From Terriglobia bacterium (GTDB taxonomy: Bacteria; Acidobacteriota; Terriglobia; Bryobacterales; Bryobacteraceae): 64,000 nucleotides of DNA. The translations under genes and the position numbers were made by a program. The notes beneath the pieces are model-generated. The model was not told where the DNA came from, did not search any database, and worked only from the letters and a program-made list of their open reading frames with translations. Of the stretch, positions 52,483-62,928 are shown in pieces. The first letter of the stretch is position 1; each line of letters opens with the position of its first letter. Location: positions 186,001 through 250,000 of the forward strand of contig JAJPHN010000025.1 of the NCBI GenBank assembly GCA_021325235.1, written 5' to 3'.

Positions 52483-52537
52483 AACCCGATTCTCGCGCTT
52501 TCGGCGCGCGGCGGAGGTTCTGATAGGATGCAAACGA

Positions 52538-53392
52538 ATGAACCGCAGAAACGTATTGAAAGGCGCTGTGGCGGCTGGAGTGGCATCGCTCGCGCGGCCG
52601 GGACTCGCTCCCGCCCAGGTCCCGGGTGGCAGGCTGAAGCAGGGGGTGTCGCTCTGGTGCTGGCAGAAGTGGTACACGCTCGATCAGCTTTGCCAGGAAG
52701 CGGCGCGCATCGGAATCAAAGGTATCGACCTGGTAACGCCCGACCAATACGCGACGGTTCAGAAGTACGGGCTCATTCCTTCCATGACCGCAGCTTCCGA
52801 GCCGAATACCATCCCCATCGGTCTGAACCGGATTGAGAATCACGACCGCGTACTGGCCAAGCTGAAAGAAGATATCACGGCTGCTGCCGCGGCCAAAGTA
52901 CCGAACGTGATCACGTTTTCAGGCAATCGCCGCGGGATGCCGGATGAGGAGGGATTAAAGAACTGCGCGATCGCTTTGAACAAGATCAAAGGCTATGCGG
53001 AAGAGAAGGGCGTAACGGTCAATCTGGAACTACTCAACAGCAAGGTCGATCACCACGACTATATGGCGGACCATTCCGCCTGGGGAATCGAGCTGATGAA
53101 GCAGGTGAACTCGCCGCGCGTGAAGCTGCTGTACGATATCTACCACATGCAGATCATGGAAGGCGATCTGATCCGCACGATCACCAAGAACATTCAGTAC
53201 TTCGGGCATTTCCACACCGGCGGAAATCCGGGCCGCCACGAGCTGGACGATACCCAGGAAGTGACCTGGCACGCGGTGGCAAAGGCCATTGCCGATACCG
53301 GCTACGAGGGCTTTATCTCGCACGAATTCGTGCCCGCCCAGCAGCCGGTGATCCGCGGGCTCGAGCAGGCCTACGAGCTCTGTAACGTTTGA
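52538..53392 (+). CDS. Tat-exported sugar-phosphate isomerase/hydroxypyruvate isomerase-like
   Basis: 284 residues from ATG 52538; upstream frame has no features. NRRNVLKGAVAAGVASLARP is a twin-arginine leader. The AP_endonuc_2 TIM barrel follows, with metal-binding residues in VNLELLNSKVDHHDY (Glu), KLLYDIYHMQIMEGD (Asp, His) and GFISHEFVPAQ (Glu). GHFHTGGNPGRHELDDTQEV is typical of Hyi-like hydroxypyruvate isomerases. Exported relatives occur in Acidobacteria and their real substrate is not established. Confidence 0.87.
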   Translation: MNRRNVLKGAVAAGVASLARPGLAPAQVPGGRLKQGVSLWCWQKWYTLDQLCQEAARIGIKGIDLVTPDQYATVQKYGLIPSMTAASEPNTIPIGLNRIENHDRVLAKLKEDITAAAAAKVPNVITFSGNRRGMPDEEGLKNCAIALNKIKGYAEEKGVTVNLELLNSKVDHHDYMADHSAWGIELMKQVNSPRVKLLYDIYHMQIMEGDLIRTITKNIQYFGHFHTGGNPGRHELDDTQEVTWHAVAKAIADTGYEGFISHEFVPAQQPVIRGLEQAYELCNV

Positions 53393-53416
53393 GCCCGGCA
53401 GTCAGCTGAAGAGAAG

Positions 53417-54121
53417 TCAGCGCTCTTCCGGTTTCCATTCGACGCTGGAAACCCCTGGCCTGCCGGCGAGCGCTTTCACAAATTCGGGCGTCGTGGTTTC
53501 GCGCTTCCTGCCACGCCATTCGACAGCGCAGTTCCATTCGCGAACGGGCAGCGCCTCGCCCGCGAGTAGTCCGATCGAGCGAATTCTGTAATGCTCAGCC
53601 GACAGAATGCTGCGCAGTTCGTCTTCACCCGGGCCGCCGGGAACCGTCACGAGCTTGAGCGTGGCATGGCGATCGTGTTTCATGTTGTGTTCGAGTGAGC
53701 GGAGCCCGGTGAGCACAAGGAAACCGATCAGGAGCGAGGCGAAGCCGAGGCCGAGTTGACCGCCGCCGAAGCAGAGGCCGATCACCGTAACAAACCACAG
53801 TGTCGCCGCGGTTGTGACGCCGAGAACCATGTTGTCTCGCCGCACGATCGCTCCGCCGCCGATGAAACCTACTCCCGTCAGAATGCCCAGCGGCAGACGC
53901 ATCAGATCGAAGACCACGAACGATTCGGGCGTCTTGCCGGTGGTGGGCATGAGCAGGTTCACCTGGATCATCGAGATCGAGGCAGCTAAGGCCACCAGTA
54001 TCGTGGTGCGCAGTCCGGCGGGGCGGCCGCGCTCGCCGCGATCGAAGCCGATTACGAAGCCGGCAAAGACCGTGCTCAGCAGGCGAATCGTAATGTCCCA
54101 CCAGGAAATATGAAAGGGCAT
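53417..54121 (-). CDS. MgtC/SapB-family membrane protein
   Basis: 234 residues from ATG 54121 (frame open to 54163). Four helices: DITIRLLSTVFAGFVIGFDR with the conserved acidic and RG pattern ERGRPAGLRTTILVALAAS, RLPLGILTGVGFIGGGAIVR, VTTAATLWFVTVIGLCFGGG. An ACT-like cytoplasmic domain of about 80 residues follows (LKLVTVPGGPGEDELRSILS). MgtC proteins are linked to growth in low Mg and to persistence. It is divergent from deoC. Confidence 0.92.
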   Translation of the reverse strand: MPFHISWWDITIRLLSTVFAGFVIGFDRGERGRPAGLRTTILVALAASISMIQVNLLMPTTGKTPESFVVFDLMRLPLGILTGVGFIGGGAIVRRDNMVLGVTTAATLWFVTVIGLCFGGGQLGLGFASLLIGFLVLTGLRSLEHNMKHDRHATLKLVTVPGGPGEDELRSILSAEHYRIRSIGLLAGEALPVREWNCAVEWRGRKRETTTPEFVKALAGRPGVSSVEWKPEER

Positions 54122-54238
54122 GTGCCGCGATATTTGCTCGTCCACATTGTACGGAATACGCAATTCCGCGTGTTATGCTTGTCGCACGTGGACGCTTTTC
54201 AAGCGCACGTTCAACTCTCCTCGCCTTTGTTCAGAACC

Positions 54239-54928
54239 GTGGAAAAGATTGGAAATCTGAGTTGCGCTGCCGCCGTCGCTTCGCTGATTGATCACACTTT
54301 GCTGAAGCCCGAGGCATCGCGCGAGGATATCGTGCGGCTGTGCAGAGAAGCGCGCGAGCACGGCTTTGCGACCGTCTGTGTCAACCCGTATTGGGTTTCG
54401 TTCGCTGCGTCCCAATTGCGCGCGTCGGGCTCGAAGGTGTGTGCAACGATCGGCTTCCCGCTGGGCGCGAATACGAGCGAGATCAAGGCCGCCGAAGCAG
54501 CCAGTGCCATTGCAGATGGCGCTGCCGAAATTGACATGGTGCTCAATATAGGTGCTCTGTTGTCGGGCGAAACAAGCTACGTGGAGCACGAAATTCGCGA
54601 GCTCGCGGGCATTGTTCATAAATCGAACGCACTGCTCAAAGTGATACTCGAAACCTGCCTGCTCGATGATGCGCAGAAGCGAACAGCCTGTGAAATCGCC
54701 GTACGCGCCGGGGCGGATTTCGTAAAGACGTCAACCGGTTTTTCCAAATCAGGCGCTACCGCGGCGGATGTGCGGCTGATGCGCGAAATCGCGGGCGATC
54801 GCGCGGGCGTGAAGGCGTCTGGTGGAGTTCGATCCCTGGCCGTGCTGCGCGAGATGGTCGCGGCCGGCGCGAACCGTATCGGCACCAGCTCCGGTGTACA
54901 GATTCTGGCCGAACTCGACCATGCCTGA
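54239..54928 (+). CDS. deoC: Deoxyribose-phosphate aldolase
   Basis: 229 residues from GTG 54239, at the expected distance from the family start; a TTG at 54182 or the 54110 start would add an unsupported leader. SLIDHTLLKPEASREDIVRL is the DeoC start, GAAEIDMVLNIGAL holds the catalytic Asp, GADFVKTSTGFSKSGAT the Schiff-base Lys, and AGVKASGGVRSL the second Lys. It splits deoxyribose-5-phosphate into glyceraldehyde-3-phosphate and acetaldehyde. It starts a same-strand run of four genes closely spaced through lysA and the serine hydrolase. Confidence 0.95.
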   Translation: MEKIGNLSCAAAVASLIDHTLLKPEASREDIVRLCREAREHGFATVCVNPYWVSFAASQLRASGSKVCATIGFPLGANTSEIKAAEAASAIADGAAEIDMVLNIGALLSGETSYVEHEIRELAGIVHKSNALLKVILETCLLDDAQKRTACEIAVRAGADFVKTSTGFSKSGATAADVRLMREIAGDRAGVKASGGVRSLAVLREMVAAGANRIGTSSGVQILAELDHA

Positions 54929-54936
54929 AAGGAATC

Positions 54937-56721
54937 ATGCCTAAAGAGCAGCAGGTACGTTTTCGCGAACGAGCCGAGCTGCTGGACTTTCTGCTCGAAG
55001 TCAGCACAGTCACCGCCGAAACGCTCGATCTGGACCGGTTGCTGGCAAATGTCGCCGAGATCGTCAAGGAAGTGATTCCGTACGAGCTCTTCGCGATCCT
55101 GCTCTACAACGAGCGCGCTCGCTCGCTGCGCATGCGCTACTCGATCGGTCATCGTGACGAAATCGCGAAGAACCTGAACATCGGGCTGGGCGAAGGCATT
55201 ACGGGCACCACCGCCGCTTCGCGTCAGCCGATCCTGGTGCGCGATGTGCGCAAGGATTCGCGTTATTTGAATGCTCTCGATGCGGTGCGCGCGGAATTGA
55301 GCGTGCCGATGCTGGTGCGCGGCAAACTGGTCGGCGTCATCGATCTGCAATCGACACGTCTGAATGCATTTTCCGAGCAGGACCGCGCGCTGCTTACGCT
55401 GATTGCGGCGCGTGTTGGCACGGCCATCGATAATGCGCGCCTGTACCGGCGGGTAGAGCGGCAAAATCGGACGCTGCGCGTGCTCGCGCATCTATCGCAG
55501 GAATTCAGCTCGATTCTTGATTTGGACGAGCTGCTTTCCAAGATCGCCTCGACCGTGCACGCGCTGATCAGTTTCGATGCCTTCAGCCTGTTTCTGGTCG
55601 ACGCGGAGCGGCATCTTCTGCGCTGCCGTTTCAGCCAGCGCTACGACGAGCGCACCACGGTCGAAAACATCGAGATGGGCAAAGGCATTACCGGCTGGGC
55701 GGCGGATACGAGGCAGGTGATCCGTGTTCCGGATGTGACGCGCGAGCCGCGCTACATCGCTTCGCATCCCGATGTGCGCTCGGAAGTCGCAGTGCCGCTC
55801 GTTCTGCACGACCGCGTCATCGGTGTGCTCGATCTCGAGAGCATGCGTCCAAGTTTTTTCACCGAAGACCATGTGCGGGCCTTGACACTGCTGGGGCCAC
55901 AGATTGCGACGTCCGTTGAGAATGCGCGCCTGTACGAAGAGCTGCGGCAGCGCGAGCACCGGCTGGATCAGGATCTGCAGGCGGCATTCAAACTGCAATC
56001 GGTCTTGATCCCGCGCGCGGTTTCCGACGTTGTCGGGCTCGAGGTCGGCGTACGGACCCGTCCGGCGCGCGCCATCAGCGGCGATCTCTACGACTTTTTC
56101 GAACACAGCGACGAGTACACGTTGATCGCATTTGGGGACGTCAGCGGTAAGGGTGCGGCGGCCGCGTTATACGGCGCGCTGATCTCTGGCTTGCTGCGCA
56201 CGCTGACACGGCGGAGAGCGCGGCCGGCGGAACTGATGAAATCACTGAATGAGGCGCTGCTCGAACGCAAAGTGGACGCGCAGTACGCCACGCTCTCACT
56301 GATCCTGTGGGCAGCCGACAAGCGGACATTCACGGTTGCGAATGCCGGAACGCTGCCGCCGATTCTTTTTCGCGAAGGTGAGATCATCAGCTCGCGAGTG
56401 GCCGGCGTGCCTATTGGTTTGCTCGAAGATCAGGAGTATGAACAGGCGGAAATCGAGGTCCAGGCCGAGGATCTGCTCCTGCTGTGTTCCGACGGTATCG
56501 AGGATCAACTCGGGAAAGAAGCCGATATTCTGACCGATGAGCAGGTGATTACGAGCGATCTGGAGAGCTACGGGCGCGACCGGCTGGAAAAAGTCGTTAC
56601 TGCGAATTTCCAGCATTCGCCCCAGCAGATCGTCGATGCCATCTTCGCCGACATCGATCTGTTTCGCGGCGCAACTTCGCTCACCGACGACCAGACCGTG
56701 ATTGCTCTGCGAGTGCTTTAG
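54937..56721 (+). CDS. GAF-GAF-SpoIIE serine phosphatase
   Basis: 594 residues, 8 bases after deoC. Two GAF domains (about 30-165 and 200-345) contain GLGEGITGTTAASRQPILV and GKGITGWAADTRQVIRVPD. A coiled linker leads to a PP2C-type SpoIIE phosphatase (about 365-594) with metal-site motifs AISGDLYDFF, FGDVSGKGAAAALYGALISG, LCSDGIEDQ and TDDQTVIALRV. It would sense a small ligand through GAF and dephosphorylate an anti-sigma-factor antagonist. No STAS/RsbW genes are in the window. Confidence 0.93.
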   Translation: MPKEQQVRFRERAELLDFLLEVSTVTAETLDLDRLLANVAEIVKEVIPYELFAILLYNERARSLRMRYSIGHRDEIAKNLNIGLGEGITGTTAASRQPILVRDVRKDSRYLNALDAVRAELSVPMLVRGKLVGVIDLQSTRLNAFSEQDRALLTLIAARVGTAIDNARLYRRVERQNRTLRVLAHLSQEFSSILDLDELLSKIASTVHALISFDAFSLFLVDAERHLLRCRFSQRYDERTTVENIEMGKGITGWAADTRQVIRVPDVTREPRYIASHPDVRSEVAVPLVLHDRVIGVLDLESMRPSFFTEDHVRALTLLGPQIATSVENARLYEELRQREHRLDQDLQAAFKLQSVLIPRAVSDVVGLEVGVRTRPARAISGDLYDFFEHSDEYTLIAFGDVSGKGAAAALYGALISGLLRTLTRRRARPAELMKSLNEALLERKVDAQYATLSLILWAADKRTFTVANAGTLPPILFREGEIISSRVAGVPIGLLEDQEYEQAEIEVQAEDLLLLCSDGIEDQLGKEADILTDEQVITSDLESYGRDRLEKVVTANFQHSPQQIVDAIFADIDLFRGATSLTDDQTVIALRVL

Positions 56722-56727
56722 CCTGAG

Positions 56728-58020
56728 ATGCCGCAAACCAGCCAAAGCTCCTGGACGTACCGCGACGAGGAACTATTCTGCGAAGACACGAGTCTCACGC
56801 GTATTGCCGCCTCGCACGGAACGCCGGCGTATGTTTATTCCAAAGCAGCCATCGCGCGTAATTTCCACGCCTACGAGGATGCGCTGGCCGATGTTCCGCA
56901 TCGCGTCTGCTACGCGGTGAAAGCGAATTCGAATATTGCGATTCTGAATCTGCTCGCAGCCCAGGGCGCGGGCTTCGATATCGTTTCGGGCGGTGAGCTG
57001 TATCGGGTGCTGGCGGCGGGCGGCGATCCGCATTCAGTTGTCTTCTCGGGCGTCGGCAAGACGGCAGCCGAGATCCGCTTTGCGCTCTCGAAAGGCATTC
57101 ACAGTTTCAATTGCGAATCGGAATACGAAGTGGGCCAGATTTCACGCGCTGCAGTTGCGCTGAATACGACCGCATCGATTGCGATCCGTGTCAATCCGGA
57201 TGTGAACGCTGCCACCCATCCTTATATCTCGACCGGTCTGCGCTCGCACAAGTTCGGCATCGATATCGAGGCTGCGGCTGAATTGTATCGCCGGGCAGCA
57301 GCGCTTCCGGGCATCGCGGTCGAGGGCGTGAGCTGCCATATCGGATCGCAGATTCTGGATACGAATCCGCTGCTCGAGGCGGCTGATCGCGTACTTGCGT
57401 TCATCGAGCGGCTCCGTGGCGAAGGTCTTACGATTCGAACGCTCGACCTCGGCGGCGGCGCTGGCGTTGCCTACCGAAGCGGGGAGCAGGGCGCGCACAT
57501 CACCGAATTTTTGGAGCGGCTGAAAGAGAAGATACAGGGCCGCGATCTGGTGCTCATGCTTGAGCCAGGCCGTTCGATTGTCGCCAATGCCGGTGTTCTG
57601 CTGACGCGCGTGCTGCATGTTAAGGAAAACGCCGGCAAGCGCTTCGTGATTGTGGATGCGGCCATGAACGATCTCCTGCGGCCGGCGCTATACCAGGCCT
57701 ATCACGAAATCACCCCGGTCGAAAGGCCGCGCGACGAGACCCGCTGTCAGGCCGACGTGGTTGGGCCGGTCTGCGAGAGCGGCGATTTCTTCGCGCACAA
57801 TCGCGAGCTGCCGCTTTTGAAACCGGGCGATCTGCTGGCGATTGAAACGGCGGGCGCTTATGGATTTGCTTTGGCGAGCAACTATAACGCCCGTCCGCGC
57901 GCCTGCGAACTGCTGGTGGATGGCGCCGATGTTCAAACGATTCGCCGGCGGGAAACCTATGAGGATTTGATTCGCGGAGAATCGATTCCCACGGTGCAGA
58001 CGTTTGTGCCCGAGATTTGA
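56728..58020 (+). CDS. lysA: Diaminopimelate decarboxylase
   Basis: 430 residues. RVCYAVKANSNIAILNLLA holds the PLP lysine, GFDIVSGGELYRVLAAGG and IRVNPDVNAATHPYISTGLR match the TIM barrel, and GVSCHIGSQILDTNP carries the conserved His. C-terminal VGPVCESGDFFAHNRELP with the catalytic Cys and GAYGFALASNYNARPR complete LysA. It performs the last step of lysine synthesis from meso-diaminopimelate. It lies 6 bases after the phosphatase gene. Confidence 0.96.
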   Translation: MPQTSQSSWTYRDEELFCEDTSLTRIAASHGTPAYVYSKAAIARNFHAYEDALADVPHRVCYAVKANSNIAILNLLAAQGAGFDIVSGGELYRVLAAGGDPHSVVFSGVGKTAAEIRFALSKGIHSFNCESEYEVGQISRAAVALNTTASIAIRVNPDVNAATHPYISTGLRSHKFGIDIEAAAELYRRAAALPGIAVEGVSCHIGSQILDTNPLLEAADRVLAFIERLRGEGLTIRTLDLGGGAGVAYRSGEQGAHITEFLERLKEKIQGRDLVLMLEPGRSIVANAGVLLTRVLHVKENAGKRFVIVDAAMNDLLRPALYQAYHEITPVERPRDETRCQADVVGPVCESGDFFAHNRELPLLKPGDLLAIETAGAYGFALASNYNARPRACELLVDGADVQTIRRRETYEDLIRGESIPTVQTFVPEI

Positions 58021-58026
58021 GCCGCC

Positions 58027-59163
58027 ATGCTGCGCGTAATTGTGCTGTTGGCGGCGGCGCTCTCCTCATTGCATGATTTCTTTCCTGCCGAACTGGCGCA
58101 TTACGGAGTGGTTGGCGGCAGCGTGCTTGTCATCTCCGGAGGGCAGGTTTCGGAGCGCGAGTACTACGGCGAGGCGAATCGCGAATCGCAGCAGGCCGTC
58201 GATGCCGAGACGACGTTCCACTGGGCCTCGATCACCAAGACGTTTACCGGCATTGCCATTCTGCAACTGCGCGATCGCGGATTGCTGAAGCTGGACGATC
58301 CGGTGGTGAAGTATGTGGCGGAGCTACGTGCAGTGCACGATCCGTACGGACCCATCGACGCGATTACGATTCGCGAGCTGATGACACACAGCGCCGGTTT
58401 CCGCGCGGCGACCTGGCCCTGGGGCGGGGATCACGACTGGGAGCCGTTTGAACCCACCGAATGGTCGCAGATCGTGGCGATGCTGCCGTACACCGAAATT
58501 CTATTTCCGCCCGGAACGAAGCATAGCTACTCCAATCTGGGCGTGGTCTTTCTTGGCCAGATCATCGAGCGGCTGTCGGGCGATCCGTACCAGGTTTATA
58601 TCGACAAGAACATCCTGAAACCGCTACAAATGTACGCGAGCTATTTCGATCGCGCGCCGTATTTTCTGTTGCGCCATCGCGCCGAAGGTTACTACCGCGA
58701 AAAAGGTGTTTTGAGACGCGCGCCGTTCAATTTCAGCTCGGGCATTACGGTTTCAAACAGCGGCCTGAATGCGCCCTTGTCCGATATGGCGAAGTATCTG
58801 GAGTTTCTGCTTGGCGGCGGCGACCGGCGCAACTCTAGCGACGTGCTCAAGCGCAGTTCGCTCGAAGAAATGTTTCAGAAGCAGCTTGCGATCGATGCGA
58901 GCGGTGCATCCCAGACGGCCGGCGAGCGGGGGCGCGACTGGATCGGCCTGAGTTTCTTTATTCACGAGCAGGGCGGGCGGAAATACATCGGCCACGGCGG
59001 CGAGCAGGGCGGCTTCATCAGCCATTTCTACGTCGATCCCGCGCATGGAAATGCATACATCGTCGCTTTCAACACGGATTCGAGCGACGCCGCTACCAAC
59101 ACGCACAAGCTCGATGCGGAGCTGCGCGATTACATCTTCGCTCACGTCTTCGGCGTGCGTTAA
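58027..59163 (+). CDS. Serine hydrolase, class C beta-lactamase-like
   Basis: 378 residues, 6 bases after lysA. Short hydrophobic N-terminus (RVIVLLAAALSSL). Catalytic Ser68 in the SxxK motif (FHWASITKTFTGIAIL), YSN in GTKHSYSNLGVVFLG and HGG in KYIGHGGEQGGFI are intact. These proteins act as DD-peptidases, esterases or beta-lactamases in the periplasm. Substrate is not evident. It converges with the hybrid kinase gene. Confidence 0.9.
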   Translation: MLRVIVLLAAALSSLHDFFPAELAHYGVVGGSVLVISGGQVSEREYYGEANRESQQAVDAETTFHWASITKTFTGIAILQLRDRGLLKLDDPVVKYVAELRAVHDPYGPIDAITIRELMTHSAGFRAATWPWGGDHDWEPFEPTEWSQIVAMLPYTEILFPPGTKHSYSNLGVVFLGQIIERLSGDPYQVYIDKNILKPLQMYASYFDRAPYFLLRHRAEGYYREKGVLRRAPFNFSSGITVSNSGLNAPLSDMAKYLEFLLGGGDRRNSSDVLKRSSLEEMFQKQLAIDASGASQTAGERGRDWIGLSFFIHEQGGRKYIGHGGEQGGFISHFYVDPAHGNAYIVAFNTDSSDAATNTHKLDAELRDYIFAHVFGVR

Positions 59164-59170
59164 GCGCTAC

Positions 59171-62100
59171 TCAGGCGGCTAATTTCTGAAGCAGGATTTC
59201 GTCGATGAGCGCATGCAGGCGGGCGGCATCGATCGGCTTACTCACATGGGCGTCCATACCGGCAGCAAGGCAACTGTCGATTGCCTCCTGCATGGCGTGT
59301 GCAGTCATGGCGATGATGGGCAGGGAGCGCAGATCGGCTCGTCGATGACTGCGCAGCAAAGCTGTGGCCTGTAAACCGTCCATTTCGGGCATCTGAACGT
59401 CCATCAGCACCAGATCGAATGGTTGCTTTTCGCATAATTCGACAGCTTCACGGCCATTCGAGGCAATGGTCACGGAATGGCCCCGTTTGGCTAGTACCGC
59501 GCGCGCCACTTTCTGATTGATCAGATTGTCTTCGGCCAGCAGAATGCGAATACCGGAAGTCGTTTCCTGGGCCGCTCCCTGCTGCTGATGGGTTAATGGA
59601 CCGGCCAGCGGCGCCGGGCTGCACAGAGTGCTTTTGAGCTCTGCGCTGGTTACCGGCTTCAGGATGTAGCGCGGAACGCCAACTTCGCGGCAATGCGCGG
59701 CGTCCTTATACAAGTTCTCGCAGGAGAGCATCATCACGAGTTCGAGACTGCTGAACTGCCGGTCAGCGCGGATCTGAGCGGCTAACTCGAAGCCGTTCAT
59801 CACAGGCATGCGGCTGTCGATCAATGCCAGTGTGTAGGGCGATGCGCCTCCCACTGCGCTCCGGAGCGCCTCAAGCGCCGCTGCACCGGATGGCGCGATA
59901 TCCGCCGAAACGCCCCAGGCCGCGAGCTGGCGCTGAATGCTCCCGGCGCAGAGGGCGCTGTCGTCCACGATCAGCACTCTGCGATGCCGCGTATCTACGG
60001 GACGTTCAAGAGCATGTTCCTGTTGCCGCAAGCGGAAGGGGGCGATCAGAGTGAAAGTGCTTCCTGCACCCTGGTCGCTCTGTACTTCAACACGTCCGCC
60101 AAGCAGTTCGGCGAGCTTAGCGCTGATCGAGAGACCCAGTCCCGTACCGCCAAATTTGCGTGTGATCGAACCGTCCGCCTGAGCGAATGGCTCGAAAATA
60201 GAATCCAGCTGATCGGCCGCAATGCCAATGCCGGTGTCCCGCACCGAGAACTTCAGCGCGCAGGTTTCGCCTTCGCTCGAGGCCAGTTCGGTCTTCAGCT
60301 CGACTTCACCGTTTTCTGTAAATTTGATCGCATTGCTCAAGAAATTAAGCAATATCTGGCGGAGCCGGAGTGCATCGCCATGCAGCGCGTCCGGGATCTC
60401 GGACGGCACATTCTTGACCAGCTCGAGCCCCTTCTGGTGTGCGCGCAACGCTACGCTCGCGAGCAACTGGTGCAACTCTTCGCGCAATGAGAAATCAAAC
60501 GGAGCTAGCGAGAGCTTGCCGGCTTCGATCTTCGAAAAGTCCAGAATGTCGTTGAGTACGTGGAGCAGAGACTCGGCCGAAGTGTTGATTGCGGTCAGGT
60601 TCTCGCGCTGTTCTACGGTGAGATCGGTTTCGAGCGTAAGAGCGGTCATGCCCAGAATGCCATTCATGGGCGTGCGAATCTCGTGGCTCATGTTAGCCAG
60701 GAATTCGCTCTTCAGCCGATTCGCAGTTTCGGCTTGTGCTTTCAGTTCCTTCTCTTGCTCGAGCTTCTGCGCAATAAGTTCGGTCTGGCCCACGACTTTA
60801 CGGCGCAGAAAAAAGACCCAGAAAAAAGCGATGAGCGAAGCAGCTGCCAGCAAGGCGACTACCTGCAGCATATGCAGCGGATTGAGCCAGGGAGCGGCGC
60901 GGAGCAGAAGAACGTCATCCGGCGATCGAAGAACCAGCCGTACACGATTGCTGGTCGAGCCATTCGCGGCTGCATCCTGGAAGAGAGAGGAGACTCCGGT
61001 GAGCCGCAGGAGTGCGCCGCGCTCGACAAAAGCAGGAGCCGACGCTGCGTCGAGAGTGGCGTCGAAGAGTACGCCTCCCGATTGCAGCCAAATGGTCTGC
61101 CGCGCGGCATGCGGGACGTAGTCGACCACAGTAGCGTCGAGCTGTACCAGAATCGAATCCAGCTCATCGGAAAGCAATTCGCCCGCAGTAATCCGCAGCA
61201 CCACCGGCTTGTTCGACGGCTTATGTGACAAAAGCACGGCGTCCTGCATGACCGGGCCGGCATCGGGCTTCAGAAAGCCCAGGATGCTGACAAAGTCACC
61301 GGGACGCACATTCCACGTGTCGTGTTTCTCGATACGCAGACCGCCGGTCGAATCCTGGATGTAGGTCGGACCCTCGGGATGGCTGTGGGTGACCGTGCCT
61401 TCCACGCGGAAAGCGTGGCCGCGCTCCTCGCCGGGCGAAAAAGCCAGCAGCGAACTGATGTCGCTTCGCGGAACGGAGGCCGGATCCTGGCCGGGAACCA
61501 GTATTCGGACGAACGAGGCGTCCGGTACATACATGCGAACGCCCTGAAACTGGCGCAGCGAGTTGAAGCGCGATCCGCACACGCCGGTGATTCGCACCTT
61601 TGAATTGATCAGCCGGGAGGGAGCGGCGATCGAGCCATACACGAACGCATCAAAGCGTTCGGCACCCGACTGCAATTGAAGAACGGTACTGTTCTCGTGC
61701 GTGCCAATCGATTGGACGATACCGTCTACCGCGAGCCAGTTGCTGTCCTGGTTACCCGAATAGATGTCCGATTCGGGCAATTTGGGAAGGGGCGGAAGGG
61801 GAGCTTCGCCGAGCACGGTGAGCGTGGCGCCGCCGACGGTAGGTGCAAATTCGCCGGGGTCCGTCACCCCGCTGACGCGTACGCGCTGGCCCGCACGATA
61901 CGGTTTGTTCCAGACGTCTTTGCCGTAGACATAAATTCCGCCGGTCTGGTCCTGCACGAACAGAATGCTCTGCGTCCCGTTGAAGCAGGTGATGACTCCT
62001 TCGAGAACGACGGGCAAGTTGCGACCCGCTTCGGCCATCGAAAGCGCATGCACCGCGGCAACGGTCCGAAGAGCCTGGACAGCAGGCGCTGGCCCGGTGG

Positions 62101-62806
62101 CGGATGCGGAAGGTGCGGGAGGCCTTATTACCGCAACTGCTTCCCGTCCAAATGAGTGTAGGACGGTGTAGACCGGACTGCCTTCCGCATTGAAATACAC
62201 GTCAGCGACGCCTCGCACCCGCACGACTGCGCCGACCAGGTTGGAAATCTCGTTGCCGTCGTCCTCCTGGAAACGGACGTCGAGCATGCTGCCATTTCTC
62301 TTGAGAAAGATGTTGGTGTGGCTCCCACCTTTTTCGGATGCTGAGGCGATAAGCCCCTGCACTTCCACCAGGTGGTACTGTTCGAGGCGCCCAAGATTCT
62401 GACTCGAGTCCACGGATAGAGGTGGATACTCGGAGGGATTCGCGGCTCGCCCGGTATCGGTCAGCCGCGCCTCGCTCAGAGTCAGAACAGGTTCAACGCC
62501 GCTCAGCTCTCCTTCGGCATCGACCCAATCGCCGACTTTCAGCGCGCCAGCGGAGGTGCCTTGTACGCGAATTCCGCCGCTCTGATCCTGCAGAAAGGCC
62601 AGGTAATGACCGTTGTCCCAGTAGGTCAGAATGCCGTGGACGTGAACCCGGCTGCGGTCGACCTGATGGGAAAGGCCGAGACTCGCAATCGATCCGTTGC
62701 GGAATTGAGAACCGGGATGCCAGCCGCAAGCCGTCAGAAAGCCGACGGCGGCGAGCAGGGCCACAACTCTGGGCGCGGGTCTCACGGAAATGCACTCTTG
62801 TCCCAC
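59171..62806 (-). CDS. Hybrid histidine kinase with OB-fold-like multi-repeat sensor and two receivers
   Basis: 1211 residues. Lipobox LTAC with Cys27. Residues about 40-640 are a stack of at least four OB-fold-like units, recognisable from [11 protein letters not shown] (71), [12 protein letters not shown] (283), [12 protein letters not shown] (481) and [11 protein letters not shown] (571), each with a V-x-G-V strand. A membrane helix (646-668) leads to HisKA with phospho-acceptor His708 ([11 protein letters not shown]), HATPase ([25 protein letters not shown]), receiver 1 with Asp997 and receiver 2 with Asp1136. A lipid anchor plus a membrane helix is unusual. Ligand unknown. Confidence 0.92.
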   Translation of the reverse strand: MGQECISVRPAPRVVALLAAVGFLTACGWHPGSQFRNGSIASLGLSHQVDRSRVHVHGILTYWDNGHYLAFLQDQSGGIRVQGTSAGALKVGDWVDAEGELSGVEPVLTLSEARLTDTGRAANPSEYPPLSVDSSQNLGRLEQYHLVEVQGLIASASEKGGSHTNIFLKRNGSMLDVRFQEDDGNEISNLVGAVVRVRGVADVYFNAEGSPVYTVLHSFGREAVAVIRPPAPSASATGPAPAVQALRTVAAVHALSMAEAGRNLPVVLEGVITCFNGTQSILFVQDQTGGIYVYGKDVWNKPYRAGQRVRVSGVTDPGEFAPTVGGATLTVLGEAPLPPLPKLPESDIYSGNQDSNWLAVDGIVQSIGTHENSTVLQLQSGAERFDAFVYGSIAAPSRLINSKVRITGVCGSRFNSLRQFQGVRMYVPDASFVRILVPGQDPASVPRSDISSLLAFSPGEERGHAFRVEGTVTHSHPEGPTYIQDSTGGLRIEKHDTWNVRPGDFVSILGFLKPDAGPVMQDAVLLSHKPSNKPVVLRITAGELLSDELDSILVQLDATVVDYVPHAARQTIWLQSGGVLFDATLDAASAPAFVERGALLRLTGVSSLFQDAAANGSTSNRVRLVLRSPDDVLLLRAAPWLNPLHMLQVVALLAAASLIAFFWVFFLRRKVVGQTELIAQKLEQEKELKAQAETANRLKSEFLANMSHEIRTPMNGILGMTALTLETDLTVEQRENLTAINTSAESLLHVLNDILDFSKIEAGKLSLAPFDFSLREELHQLLASVALRAHQKGLELVKNVPSEIPDALHGDALRLRQILLNFLSNAIKFTENGEVELKTELASSEGETCALKFSVRDTGIGIAADQLDSIFEPFAQADGSITRKFGGTGLGLSISAKLAELLGGRVEVQSDQGAGSTFTLIAPFRLRQQEHALERPVDTRHRRVLIVDDSALCAGSIQRQLAAWGVSADIAPSGAAALEALRSAVGGASPYTLALIDSRMPVMNGFELAAQIRADRQFSSLELVMMLSCENLYKDAAHCREVGVPRYILKPVTSAELKSTLCSPAPLAGPLTHQQQGAAQETTSGIRILLAEDNLINQKVARAVLAKRGHSVTIASNGREAVELCEKQPFDLVLMDVQMPEMDGLQATALLRSHRRADLRSLPIIAMTAHAMQEAIDSCLAAGMDAHVSKPIDAARLHALIDEILLQKLAA

Positions 62807-62928
62807 TTATCGGACGGAAGCCGCAAAGAGTTTAGAGGAAATCCGCTATGACCGATGCCAGCCGCTGACGGCAGTCCGTCCCCAACGGGAAAACTCGCGG
62901 TGCGCTTCGATTGTCAGCTACCCCAAGT

